NCBI GenBank assembly: GCA_025331125.1
Contig: JAOALB010000120.1
Coordinates: forward strand, 49,515-113,514
Length of the DNA: 64,000 nucleotides
Direction: 5' to 3'
Source: Mycogone perniciosa
Taxonomy: Eukaryota; Ascomycota; Sordariomycetes; Hypocreales; Hypocreaceae
Shown: piece by piece, positions 25,457 through 36,208 of the stretch
How positions within the stretch are numbered: position 1 is the stretch's first letter
Layout of the letters: the number at the start of each line of letters is the position of its first letter
The notes under the pieces: model-generated
What the model was told of the DNA's origin: nothing
What the model saw: the letters and a program-made list of their open reading frames with translations, nothing else
Databases searched by the model: none
Program-made: the position numbers and the translations under genes

Positions 25457-26419
25457 GCGGCGTTTGTCAGGGCTTGATGATTGGCAATGAACGTTACAAG
25501 ACTCTATTTCTTTAGTTATTTATACAGGTGGAAGCAACTGGTGGCTTCGGGATATTCTTGGACAGAATTTGTTTGAGACTGTCTCATGTGATTCTGCACT
25601 TGTTTGTCTGTTTCTGTTATGACGGGATGACAGCTCCTGCCCCTGGTACCGGTTGCGGAAAGGGACGGGGGAGCGGTTACTACTTCATGTTTGTCGGGTT
25701 TTACACGCTACTAGTTTTCGAGTGGCTTTGTTCATAGACATACTCATGACGGAACTAAATGTCTGGGCGAAAAGAAAAATAGACGGGATGGTAATGTGCC
25801 TGTATGACCCGGTATGTGCCTTGGCAAATGCTTTGATGTGGGTTCGAAGTAACAAGACCCCATATTATTACTATTACTACGAGGTATACATCTATGACTT
25901 CGGTTCGAAGATGTCGTGTAAGTCAACCTTCGGAGCCGACATCTCCGTGCTGTGTTCATCCAGCCTCGGACTTCCGAGCGGAGGGCGACGGACCGAGACG
26001 GAAGCGCCCGACGGGATGGTGGAGAGAAGCTTGTTCTTTGGGGCCTTTGGGCTTGTTCGGGAGGGTTCGGGGTATTTGTGGGCGAAAGTCTGATGGAGGG
26101 TTGGGCGTTGGATTTGGAGTGACATAGTCTTGTATGAGACGCGACATTTTGGTTTGTGATTGTGTGAGTTGGTTGCGTGGTTTCGGGGATGCCATTCTCC
26201 ACAGTCTTAAGATAAAAAAAGGTGTTAAAGATCTATGGCCTTATTAGGCCTTGAGAATAGAACTGAACAAATGTGCCAGGTTACATAGCTGATAGAAAAG
26301 CACCCGTAAACAGATATCGTATGATTCGAAGTAATGATAGTAGTATTCTAGGGGAGGGGGGTTAAAAGACAAACCTGAGAAGGTGTGCTATCAAGTACTA
26401 GTACTCCGCAATTCAGTCC
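25457..26419. other. Intergenic, overlapping short open frames without recognised homology
   Basis: Between about 25744 and 26202 several frames on both strands stay open for 75-150 codons, including a minus-strand Pro/Ser-rich frame starting at 26195. The overlap in many frames points to composition rather than coding. A small unannotated gene remains possible. It includes the 3' region of the carrier gene. Confidence 0.4.
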
Positions 26420-27660
26420 TCAATGTCGGAGCTGTATCCTCCTCGAAAGAACCGCTGTATCTAGTTCCTGCGGTAAATCTGCCTTTCGCCCCGCGTCAAT
26501 ATGCACATAACGTCGGCGCCTCTGGGCAATGACCTGAGTCAGTCCCTGGACAGCAGCAATCTGGATAGGGTCCAGCTTTTTCCAGCCTTCCCACTGTATC
26601 GCCTTCTGCCCACAAGGCCCACTTCGTGATAAATGGACAGCCTTCCTTCTTGGAAGCACGTGTAGTAATGTCACTAAGCCTTGAATTATCCCACCAGTTA
26701 ATTTCTCAAGATCACCCATGTCTTCCTCTCTAAAGCCTTTTCTAAAAGTGGCGATAGAATATTCGGCCCAAAACCGTTGCTCGTTGCCCGAGAACGAGGC
26801 TTGTCGACAGCGCCGTGGGCGGATTCAAAAACCCGAATAAAAAGGGTTTCAAGGATGTTTGAAATGACATGCCAATAAGAAGGATTGTCCTGAGGCTTCG
26901 AAGGAATAGCCCAGAGTCGTAGGAAGTTGGCCGATCGATGCCCGTTACCAAGCCAAAGAGCGAAGTAGTGAAGCGAACTTGTCTCCCCACGGAGAATGGC
27001 CTGGAGATGATCTATCAAGATTCTCCTGGACGGCAATATGGTCTGCCCAACATAATAGCGAATATAGTCACCGCAACGACTGTCGGTAATATAATCCAAA
27101 TAACCCACATCAGTAGGCCATGGTGCCACCTGACGAATCCTGATTTCATCGAGAGCTCGGCGGGTCAGATGTCGACCTTGCAAGGCTAGTATGTCGGCGT
27201 CGATACCTTACAGTATTTCTTTGACGAAAGCCATTCTGTCAGCATATTTGGCGATTTTGTCGCTGTAGAGACTATGCTCAGACCCCGGAAGTTGGTGCTC
27301 TAAAAGGTCGTGTAGGAGGCACAAGGGCTGCTGGTTGTGAAGTTGGCTTGGGAGGCTAATGACATATTAACAGGTAACTTATATTTTTTGCACGTTTGTT
27401 CAAAAACGTACCTCTCTCGTGTGGCCATCGATAGAAAGCCATTCTTCAGCGTCGTGTTTCGGTGATACAAAAGAGATATTTACGGATCTTGATGCGTAGT
27501 TGTGAATCTGTCCCTGAATGCCAGAGACTATATAGTAAGCGTGAGCTATTTCTCTTTTCGGATCCAGTAGGTGACTCATGGACTCGCTTGGGAAATCGAG
27601 GCAGCGTATTGATCTCAAGGCAGTATTTGAGCGGGTGACCCTTCAAACCACATTTCTCGC
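26420..27660 (-). pseudogene. Broken GIY-YIG-nuclease-like gene
   Basis: Conceptual translation on the minus strand gives a continuous family-like protein with lesions. The upstream part (27618-27400) resembles a short N-terminal domain. The central part (about 27340-26700) contains YIRYYVGQT, then RRILIDH, then a Glu in NILETLF, the order of motifs expected of GIY-YIG nucleases. A TAA stop at 27208-27210 sits inside an otherwise open frame and fits a CAA-to-TAA change of RIP type. Near 26698-26719 the reading frame shifts by one and then continues for about 95 codons to 26420. The candidate intron after 27400 does not restore frame. Coordinates are approximate. The family assignment rests on motif spacing only. 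tRNA-Ser lies 70 bp beyond its 5' end. Confidence 0.45.
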
Positions 27661-27728
27661 AGCCTTTTGTGGGTTAGATGTGCTGATGGTCTATGAGTAA
27701 CTATCATCAAGGTACTTAGTATCCAATA

Positions 27729-27824
27729 GACACTTTGGCCGAGTGGTTAAGGCGATGCCCTGCTATCCAATGGATACCTTAGGCATTGTGTTCGCACGCG
27801 CAGGTTCGAATCCTGCAGGTGTCG
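27729..27824 (+). tRNA. tRNA-Ser(GCU) with 15-nt intron, copy 1
   Basis: The acceptor stem GACACTT pairs with AGGTGTC, and the discriminator base is G. The A box TGGCCGAGTGG and B box GGTTCGAATCC are both present. Anticodon GCT is at 27762-27764 and the loop is interrupted one base later by a 15-nt intron (27766-27780), the canonical position. A long variable arm is present, as expected for serine. Six Ts shortly downstream (near 27839-27844) can terminate polymerase III. Confidence 0.95.
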
Positions 27825-29543
27825 CTTCTCTTTATGTCTTTTTTACCTTTTTTGTCTTTTTTTGTGAGATGGCTCGTTGGACTTGCAGTTATTGATTGTC
27901 CTTACAGTTTTTATTGGAATATATATACTTTGTACGCCCCTCATCGCCAATCAGTCATTACAGCGTCTGTCATTCTGATGCCCGGAATCATTCAGTCAAT
28001 TATATACTCCGTACTTCCTCATTTATGACTTGATCAACCCTGTCGGTCCCGGCGGGCTTACCCGTACTATCAGCTGCTGGCTAATAATAATACGCTGCCG
28101 TCAGCTGCATCTGGCAAGATGTGATTGAGCGCAAGACTTTTGCCACACTGCATTTTGATTTGGATTGACTCTTACAGGTTAACCCTATTACAACCGCGCA
28201 CTTCAAGCTACGTTTGAAATGTTTATGCAGTGTCTGAGTCAGCGGAATGCGGCGGAGGCGCATCAAAGAGGTGTAAAGCTCTCTTTTGACACGGCTGCAC
28301 GGTGACGCGGGGCACAGCAAAGAGGGACCTCACTCCCCACAACGCTGGCAAAGGGAAGTGGCATAGAAGCGCATATACGAGTATGCAGAATCGGTGCTAG
28401 AGCTAACGGATCCTGAGCGCACTACGCAGTATCCCCCTGTTATGATGATAGTGGAGGTCAAGAGAAAATATTCAGATGAAGGGAGATACTATATCCCTGC
28501 AGTGGCCATTTATGCTTTACTAGCAAAACTACCGGCAGCGAAACGAGCGTCTATTGATTGTTGGAATTCCAAACGATTTTCAAGGATGCGGAATGGTAAG
28601 TTCATCGCCTGTTTCCTGGGTATAAGTATGGCCACAAGCAACCACTGACTGACATGTAGAAAATAGATCTTGCCGATGCTCTGTCTCAGATCAACCATCC
28701 TATAGATAAACTCCTAATCCCCGATACCCGCTCTATACTCTATATCTATAAGCCAGTCTCAATCTTCTCCAGCTTCTGCGCCTTTAAGGAAAGAAGAAGA
28801 TAAGCTTTCAAGATCTATCTATATCCTGTTTCAGCGCTTAAAGACCTTTACGAGTAATATCTATAGCATTATAGTTAGTGATGAAATCTTCTTTCCTCGA
28901 GCTCTCTTTGTGGATATACCAGAACCGCGATGGGACTAATTGGTTATATTCAGCTTATGCTATCCACCGGTCAATCCTTCAGCTGAATGGCTGTTCCTTC
29001 CCAACCCAAATGCAGATAAATTTGGGGATGACACAAGCGACAGTTCAAGCCAGGAGTCGAGCTCTACGCGAAGTATTGCAGCCCCGGCCATGCAGCAGTT
29101 TTACCTGGCTGCAGCACACGCAGCTCTACTCCGTACAGATGCCAGCACTAAAGCACATGGCGCTCGTGGCACAGTTGGAAGTTGGCGAAAATTGGTATAA
29201 ATTCTGCTATTATACGAAAGGATCAACGGCAAAGGCGCTATGGATAAGCAGTTCAGGATTTATACCTGAAGATGAGGTGTTGAAATGCTGGCGAAAGGTG
29301 CAAAGGAAGCCAACAGCGGTGCTTAATTGATCATGATAGACAGAAGAATGAGAAAAGGGCCATGCATTAAATGATAGAACGAGAGAGAACATCCCTGCAC
29401 CTATTACAAGTTGACCAAAGCCAGGAACGAACCTATACAGAACGTACTTCACATGTCTGTCTTTGTGCATAGACTATACGCCCGGCATTAAACCGGAGGC
29501 TTATGAATGCAATCAATGCCCAGCTATCCCAACCCACAGTTGA
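27825..29543. other. Inter-tRNA region with unassigned open-frame fragments
   Basis: Plus-strand frames at 28394-28648 and 28878-29330 and an overlapping frame at 28940-29200 show some protein-like composition. None matches a family I recognise, and they do not join cleanly. They may be remains of a decayed gene or element. A TACTCCGTA motif lies near 28008. Confidence 0.35.
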
Positions 29544-29639
29544 GACACTTTGGCCGAGTGGTTAAGGCGATGCCCTGCTATCCAACGGATACCTTAGGCA
29601 TTGTGTTCGCACGCGCAGGTTCGAATCCTGCAGGTGTCG
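29544..29639 (+). tRNA. tRNA-Ser(GCU) with 15-nt intron, copy 2
   Basis: Identical to copy 1 at 27729-27824 in all mature positions. The only difference is one base in the intron (29581-29595), where the T of copy 1 is C. The anticodon GCT is at 29577-29579. Flanking sequences are unrelated to those of copy 1, so only the gene itself is shared. A T6 run follows near 29643. Confidence 0.95.
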
Positions 29640-29925
29640 TTTCTTTTTTGCACCTTTTTGCTGTTATCCATGTGTCCAAGTCCACACACAAATTTTATGA
29701 GATCCATACACCGTGTGCTATGTTTTATTTATGTTGCCATTGCCTTGAATTTTTATCTGAAGCAGCCAACAGCACTGAATTCACTTACGTTCTCTAGGTA
29801 TCCTGTTTACTTTATGCAGGTTCATTTATTGCCATTGTTCCCTTCACCGCTCAAACAGACATGCCGCTGCAGGCCTATGGATTGACTACATGAGGACTCT
29901 ATCCACTTGCCAAATCAAAGCAAAA

Positions 29926-30004
29926 GCGTCATTGGTCTAGGGGTTAGGATTCAACTCTTCCATGTTGAAAAGTTGGGGCCCGGATTCGAGTTCCGGATGA
30001 CGCA
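29926..30004 (+). tRNA. tRNA-Gly(UCC) with 7-nt intron
   Basis: The acceptor stem GCGTCAT pairs with ATGACGC, with discriminator A. The D arm contains TGGTCTAGGGG and the T arm GGATTCGAGTTCC. The anticodon stem CAACT/AGTTG (29952-29956 and 29971-29975) encloses 14 nt, which is the 7-nt loop CTTCCAA with anticodon TCC (29959-29961) plus a 7-nt insertion, 29963-29969, at the canonical intron position. Without the intron it is 72 nt, normal for tRNA-Gly. Confidence 0.85.
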
Positions 30005-31319
30005 GCATCTTGCAATTAGAATACGCCTCGCAAAAAGCGGGTGCGAAAGAATACTTTTTGCCCTTTTGTTCGTCTGAACGGTCCTTGCAAGGAGGGCTTT
30101 CATAAAACCAGGTGCGGACGGGAGAGTCATAGTAATGAAGGCCTCGGGGTTGAGACATAGCGTGAAAACCATACAGAGTATGAAATGAAGGCGGCTGCGC
30201 GAAGCCAGCTTCTAGGCATAGATGCCCCGCTATCTACTCCGTACATGCATGTAAATGATACCTCTCTGTACAAACAACCAGCCTTGACTTATATTGTAAG
30301 CAACCTCTTCCGCGATCTTATTTTTTTTCGGTGAACGAGTAGCTCCAATGGTACAGCTGGGAGAATGTGTGGTTTATGTTTCGTGCTTCATTTGTTAGGC
30401 ATTCCTCGAACGTCGGTACCGCTCGCAGTCGCATGAATCCACTCTTTCAGAATCCCTTCGTCAACTTGGTGAAATCCCTTCCCCAGAACTCGATGCTCTT
30501 GGGACTCGGGAATCCCTCTATTATGTTGTAAGATGCTCCTGCACTCCTGAGGGTTCTATCTCGTGATGGTGTTCTACTTGGAAATACATTCTATCGCCAT
30601 GTTGAACTGCAGCCACAATTTCCCGTACCTTTGCCCAGGAGGTGCAGCATTAGCAGAGCTGTCTGCCAATACGTCGCTGACCTTCCGTATGATACGACGT
30701 TGAGTATGCATCCATCTGGCGACCTTTTGGGGCTGTCCCTGAGGATATGGTGAAAAATTCAGGCATGGCCTTGGCTAGAATGTGGCCTCCCCAGCGAATA
30801 CGTGCATTGGGCCTAGTGTATCACAGATGGGTGAAAGACTGTCAGGATGTTCAGTACGGTTTCCGGAAGGACACTGGCGGTGGTTCAGGCATTGTGAACT
30901 TTGCGAGTGGTGCCGGATGTGTCGATCACCAGTCTCATCGGCAAAGGGGCAATTGGGTTGGAAATTGTATGGGTCCTTCAGATTCAGTCGACGGATATCA
31001 GACATGTCTGGTCTAAGCGGCGATGTTTCCCCCCTGTGTTGTCTACCTGGCCTGTGTCATCTGCAACTTTTGTTATGTCCCTAGCCATGATGTATACAAT
31101 ACTAACTGTTGTATATTGGGACTTTTTAACTGTCTCCGTTACTTACATTAGGGATAATAGTTACCCTTCGTGTCGGAGCATAACCTCTATGCGAGACATG
31201 CGTATCTTGGCGGAAGAGTGTAGTAGTGAAGGTGACAGCCTTTGCGAAGCGACCGGAGGGAACCCCTACTCCGAAGTAGCCTACCATCAAATCGCATCCA
31301 AGATGCCCCTGTATCTATC
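30005..31319. other. No gene recognised; open-frame fragments on both strands
   Basis: Overlapping frames occupy 30747-31323 (+) and 30775-31005 (-). None shows a motif I recognise. Composition is balanced, unlike the AT-rich block that begins at about 31320. A TACTCCGTA motif lies near 30237. Confidence 0.4.
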
Positions 31320-31738
31320 CTAGAGTAGTTCTTTTATGGTAGAGGAACTAACAGCAAAAACATGGTGTGTCCACCAAGAATGCTATTAAATGATTGCGGG
31401 TCTTCTAGCCATAATATATAAATGCGCGCAGAATAAACTATGTATTTAAATAGCTGACTGTTAAATTAAACAATACTATTTTATATAAGGATATATTATA
31501 CCCTATAACAGTTAACAGCCTAACTGATACTTAAGCCTGTAAGGCTATATAAAATTATAAAAGCTAGTTAAGGTAATAAATATTATTGTATTAATATATA
31601 AAGACCCTTAAAAGCCTTATAACAGTTTTCCCCCTAACTTACTTATAAGCCTAAAGATTACAGAGTACTTTATAAAATATTCCTGTTAGAAACATTTTCT
31701 ATTTTACTTATTTTTATTCTTCCATTATATAATAAGTT
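31320..31738. repeat. AT-rich block, probably RIP-affected
   Basis: The sequence changes sharply to TA-rich DNA full of TATAA, TTAAA and TAAGCCTTATA-like words, with almost no CpG or CpA. No open frame survives. It abuts the stop codon of the WD40 gene ending at 31739. Origin as a mutated repeat is inferred from composition only. Confidence 0.6.
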
Positions 31739-34700
31739 TTAGCTATTTTCTTCTATATCATTTATCGGCATTTCTTCATACATCAAGCCCCAGTCCTCTT
31801 CCAGAGACAACTCCGCGCCAGCCCTTATAAGATCATCAAGCTCATCTCTTGCTAGACTCTGTACATCTAAATCCTGCGCCTTATTTACAACATGGCGAGT
31901 TTGCGACTCTGCAGTAGGCTCCCCCGGTTCTTTAAGCCTCCGGACCGAGCGAGATCTTGTCCCCCGACTGGATAAAACGCTTTCTCTCTGTTGCCGTTCA
32001 AAGGCGGTAATTAATGGACCTGCTGGATCGTCCCCGAGATGGGCCTCCCGGCGGAATAAGCCAGTGGACGTATACTCGGGCCCTTGCACTGCGCCAATTA
32101 CTGGATTGGGATGTAACACAAGTTGTCTTGTGTTTAGATAGGCTTGCCGCGCTAAAACGGCTATAGGTTGATCAGAGTCGTCCTCCACCATGGCGTCGGG
32201 GTATCCGTCCGGTGGTGGAGGCTCCGCGTGGGGTATAAACGGCATCGGGCGCCGTAGTTTGCGGTCCAATCCGGGCACCGTCATGAAATGGGCCCTCGGC
32301 TCATCGCGCTTGTCCAATGAGAATACAAACACCCGTCCGGTTGCATCACCAACGACAAGCTTCGTAAGATCCGGGGCGAAGGCTCCACAGGATATAGGGC
32401 CTGGAGCTTCCAACAAGTCCCGCACGTAGGGCTGGTGTTGGTTTCGGACGTTCCACACCTTTACGACTCCATCGCTAGCACCGGTGTAAAGTCTGTCTAG
32501 GCTCCTACCCCAGGCTGTGAATTTGACTCCGGTGTCTTCCTTCTCGCGGTCCTCGTAGTACTCGTCCAAAGGAGGGCCGTGTTTCAAGACATGAATGGGC
32601 ACATCCCCCTGAGCTGTATCCCAGACATACACGTTGCCATCTGTGCAGGCCGCCGTCACGTAGGCGTGTCCCAACGAGTTGGGCATAAATGTCAGCTCGT
32701 TGATGTCTGAGGCAGGGCAATCAAGGCTCTGGTATTCGGAATAGGCGCCGTCTTGTATTCGGAAGAGGTGAACTTGTGTGCGCACACCAGGCGTCACTTT
32801 CAATCCGCAAGGAGACGTTGCTGCAATAAAGCTCTGCAGCACAGGATGCCAAACCACCTCGAAGAAATTGGCAGTTGTGGCCGTCATGACGGGGACTCGA
32901 TCACCGATAGCCGCGTCCCAAAGAGTAATTTCCCCAGAACTATGCCTGTCTTCTGGGATATCGCGATCGTCGCCAGTCAAACTACGTGGGGAATATCCTA
33001 CAGCCAGAAGATGCCGCGTCCCAATTCCCTGACCCCATTGCATTGTCGCTGGGAAGTATGCCCACTTGCCAGAGCCCTCGGCGTCCTTACGAGAGCAGGA
33101 GAAGGATTGATATGGACTGTTTGCAATGTCATCCATATTGACAGTGTATATTCGAACGGCTTCGGTGGGAACATCAGCTGCGGCCGCCACTCGTCCAGAT
33201 CCATCTTTGGCAGCGGCGACGAAATTGACGTTACCGTCGAAATGCCATGTAGCCAGTGCAGTCATGGATTTCCCATCGGGGTCCACTCTCCACACCTTGA
33301 CGGTTTTATCGAAACTGGAGGTGTATGCAAGGCCACGAATTTTGTCATAGTCGGATGATACAACTGACGAGTACAGCCACGGATCCTGGCTCTGGCGCAT
33401 TGCTTCGGTGGAATTCTCGCCCTTCTCCACCAGAGGTCGCGGGATTCGGTGGTCAGGAAAGGCCCGAAGCTGCCCCAAGGTCGTTGAACAAAGCAGCAAA
33501 TTCCCAGGCTTGTTGTACTGTTGATTATGTGTATCTGAGTGAGCAGTTGTGCCGCATAAGATATTGTTATCCGGAACCCAGGTCGTCGTCGCAATGTCCC
33601 CAGCACAGTCAGTGAACTCGGCAATCAGCGTTAGGCAGTCTTCATGGGCCTTCTTGAATTCGTTTTGGAAATTTTCATACCGCCTCATGCGCCCAAACCC
33701 ACGGTTTCCTTCGATCTCGCGAGCCAAAAGCAGCGACGCAACTCGAGTTGCACGTTTGCCATTTTGATGCGTCTGACTGGCGCGCTTGTCTGTATTCTGT
33801 TGTTGCAGAGTCAAAACGCGGCCATCGTTTGCGGCTCCGGCGAGTAGATCCGAGCAGAAGTTGCGTACATCTTCCGTCGTGCGGTGACGAATTCCGTTAC
33901 CAACAACTGAGGGTATGTTATACCCCTGATGGCAAAGGCGCGTGAGAGATTCAATGGTATGAGGAACACCTTCTGGTAGGTATTCCGAAGCCTTTACGAA
34001 GATAGCTTTGACTTCGTCGGCGGTGAAGTCGACATGGTAGACTGCTGGATTGCGTACATGGTCCTGCGAGTCAAGGCGCAGATATTTGACTCCTGTGGTG
34101 ATCAACTGACGGTCTGCTGCTGATTGGTACGGTCTTTGTTCAAGATTAAACCAGATGTTTGAAGATGCTCGGGGGTTCGAACTTCCTTTCCATGCTCCAC
34201 GATATCCCGCCCGGGAGATGCGCTTTTGTATAAGAGGTATTGGAGCTGGTATCTCCGTGATAATTGTCGGCTGTGGTATAAGGTCTGTAGCTGTCTTCAC
34301 GAACGGTGGTCGAGGATTTGTTTGCTCGGATGCGTTCTCCGTCACAGGGCGTTTGGAATACTTCTGTGGAAAGCTATGTTAGCTCGATATGTGCCTCGGA
34401 TCAGAGAACGGATAGCAACACCAACACACGTACAGGTTGTAAGGCCAATGCTGCAACTATTTCTTTGGCCTTGGCCACAGCCCAGGCATTGTTTAGAGAA
34501 AGGTGAAAGCCATTACTGTCATTTAATCGTGATATGAACGTGGGATCCTCGGCCAAGGTTATGATAGCCTAAAGACACCTATTAGCCGCTTTGTCTATGC
34601 CGATAGAAGACTCCAAGCTTTTTCTTACTTGGACCGCGATGGTAGACACCAAATACTCTTTGTCCGAGATGCCATTCAAGGTGATAGCACGGCTCACGTA

Positions 34701-34962
34701 GGCTGACGCCTGCTGGCAAGCCAATTTGGCCTGATCATTCTCGACGCGCCGCCGCTTAGTCGGGGGTTCTTCAGCCTGCGGTATGACAGGCCGCAGAGGC
34801 TGTGGAGGAGGTCGACCGTTCGTGAGGGGGGCATGGCCAGTCAGAAGTAATGATGTCGACGGCGGCGATTCAGTCAGGTCGATGATCTCGCTCCTGGAAG
34901 CAGTAGAGGTAAGCACAAGGCTCATCGACATGCCATGATAAAGAAGCTTCAACTTACTCCAT
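31739..34962 (-). CDS. Large WD40 protein with N-terminal SUMO-interaction-like motif; candidate Raf1/DIM-9-type DCAF
   Basis: Predicted protein of 1,009 residues. Exons are 34962-34958 (five nt), 34893-34629, 34568-34434 and 34363-31739. The first exon contributes only ATG GA; the next begins SEIIDLTESPP, an acidic hydrophobic SIM-like motif, followed by a basic cluster TKRRRVEN that could be a nuclear localisation signal. Residues about 400-800 contain WD40-like blades such as KTVKVWRVD and VVKVWNVRN. I could not name it with certainty. By length, layout and nuclear signals it resembles the fungal Rik1-associated factor 1 family (DIM-9/DCAF26 in Neurospora), which couples CUL4-DDB1 to H3K9 methylation. 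That is inference. It is flanked by AT-rich blocks on both sides but is itself intact and GC-balanced. Confidence 0.6.
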
Positions 34963-34974
34963 CGCGCGTTTACG

Positions 34975-35880
34975 CGTAGAAAGCCGAGTGCCGACTATTA
35001 TCTCAAGGGAGAGTTTAAGGTGGGCCTTGGATATAAAGGGCCTCCGAATACTCGCCTCTAGCAGAAAGTCACGTGGGTTACATATCCAATTAGCCAAATT
35101 TCGTAAAGAAAAATAAATTAAACGAGTGTTTATAAAAATAGATTTAACAATATAAATGTTTAATAAAACTTTTAATATAGGCATTTTAATTTTTATAATA
35201 TAATAGTAATTTAAGATTTAATATTTACTTTATTTAACTTTTAACTTGATTTACTGAATTTATTTAATTTATAAAAATATTACACGTTATTAAATATAAT
35301 ATGATTTATATAATTATTCCTTTAATATCAATGCAAATTTACTTAATTAATACTATCCTTTTATTTAAGAGTATTAAATACTATCTAAAAGCATAGCTGC
35401 CTTTTAAACGTTAGATCTTAGATATCTTGTAGTGCAATCAAGTATGGCTTCCAGAGCCTGGTTGCGCTCACTTCGCCACAAAGCGAACAAAGAAAGCAGA
35501 GCATAACGAAATTTAGTATATAGTAAAACGAAAACATTAAAATGTTTCCGAGTTCTTATTAAAAGTGGAAATATTTACAAATAGCCATAGGTTCATTTAA
35601 TTGAAGTTGAACATTGTTAAAATGTTGCGCAAAGCTCTTTAAGATGGTTGTTGATGAAACAGTTGGCGCTTTATTTTTATTGGGGCTGTGGGCGGGGCAA
35701 CAGCGTGCCTGTTGCGTGTCGCTTACAGCGCTTAGAGTGTCCTCCTAGGTAGCACAATTATGCTTGTACCTGATCAACTTGCGATATAAAGATAGAATTA
35801 AACAATAGGATAATCAAGTTGATTGTATAATAGTTCTTAGTAGTTAACGGATAAGACTTGTAGTAGATAGTGTTCCTTTT
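34975..35880. repeat. AT-rich block, probably RIP-affected, with a GC-richer island
   Basis: From about 35100 to 35400 the DNA is dominated by TTTAA, TATAA and AAATT words without open frames. A moderate-GC patch follows near 35640-35770. The start of the WD40 gene (34962) is immediately beside it, so its promoter must lie in or against this block. No transposon protein could be recognised. Confidence 0.55.
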
Positions 35881-36208
35881 ATTCTCGAACTTATATTATG
35901 TACGGAGTATATACTACCAAATAGAGGCTCGGTGGCATCATTGTCATTACTCAAAAACAGCCATATTGGACTCAGGTTTGATTTCCAGCTTCTTTAAAAC
36001 TCGCTTCATGACCCCTACGGGTCGACCAATATAACGTAACAAATAAAAAATACACTGCGTCATAGATGCTGTAGTACATTTTCCTTGACAGAGCCTCCGA
36101 ATGATGGAAACAAGGAACCCAGCGCTGAGACCGCAATAACTCGTGCCATGATGTGTTGCTCAAACCACCAAGGCATGGGTATATAGAGGTAGCTTCTAGA
36201 TTCTACTT
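35881..36208. other. Intergenic, 3' side of the acyl-CoA synthetase gene
   Basis: No gene seen. A TACGGAGTATA motif is at about 35900. The segment near 36208 should be the 3' untranslated region of the minus-strand acyl-CoA synthetase. Confidence 0.5.

Noticed and set aside
27861..30060. A CRISPR-like array suggested by the repeated tRNA sequences
   Set aside because: The repeats are tRNA genes, only two alike, far apart and with unrelated flanks; eukaryotic context also argues against it.
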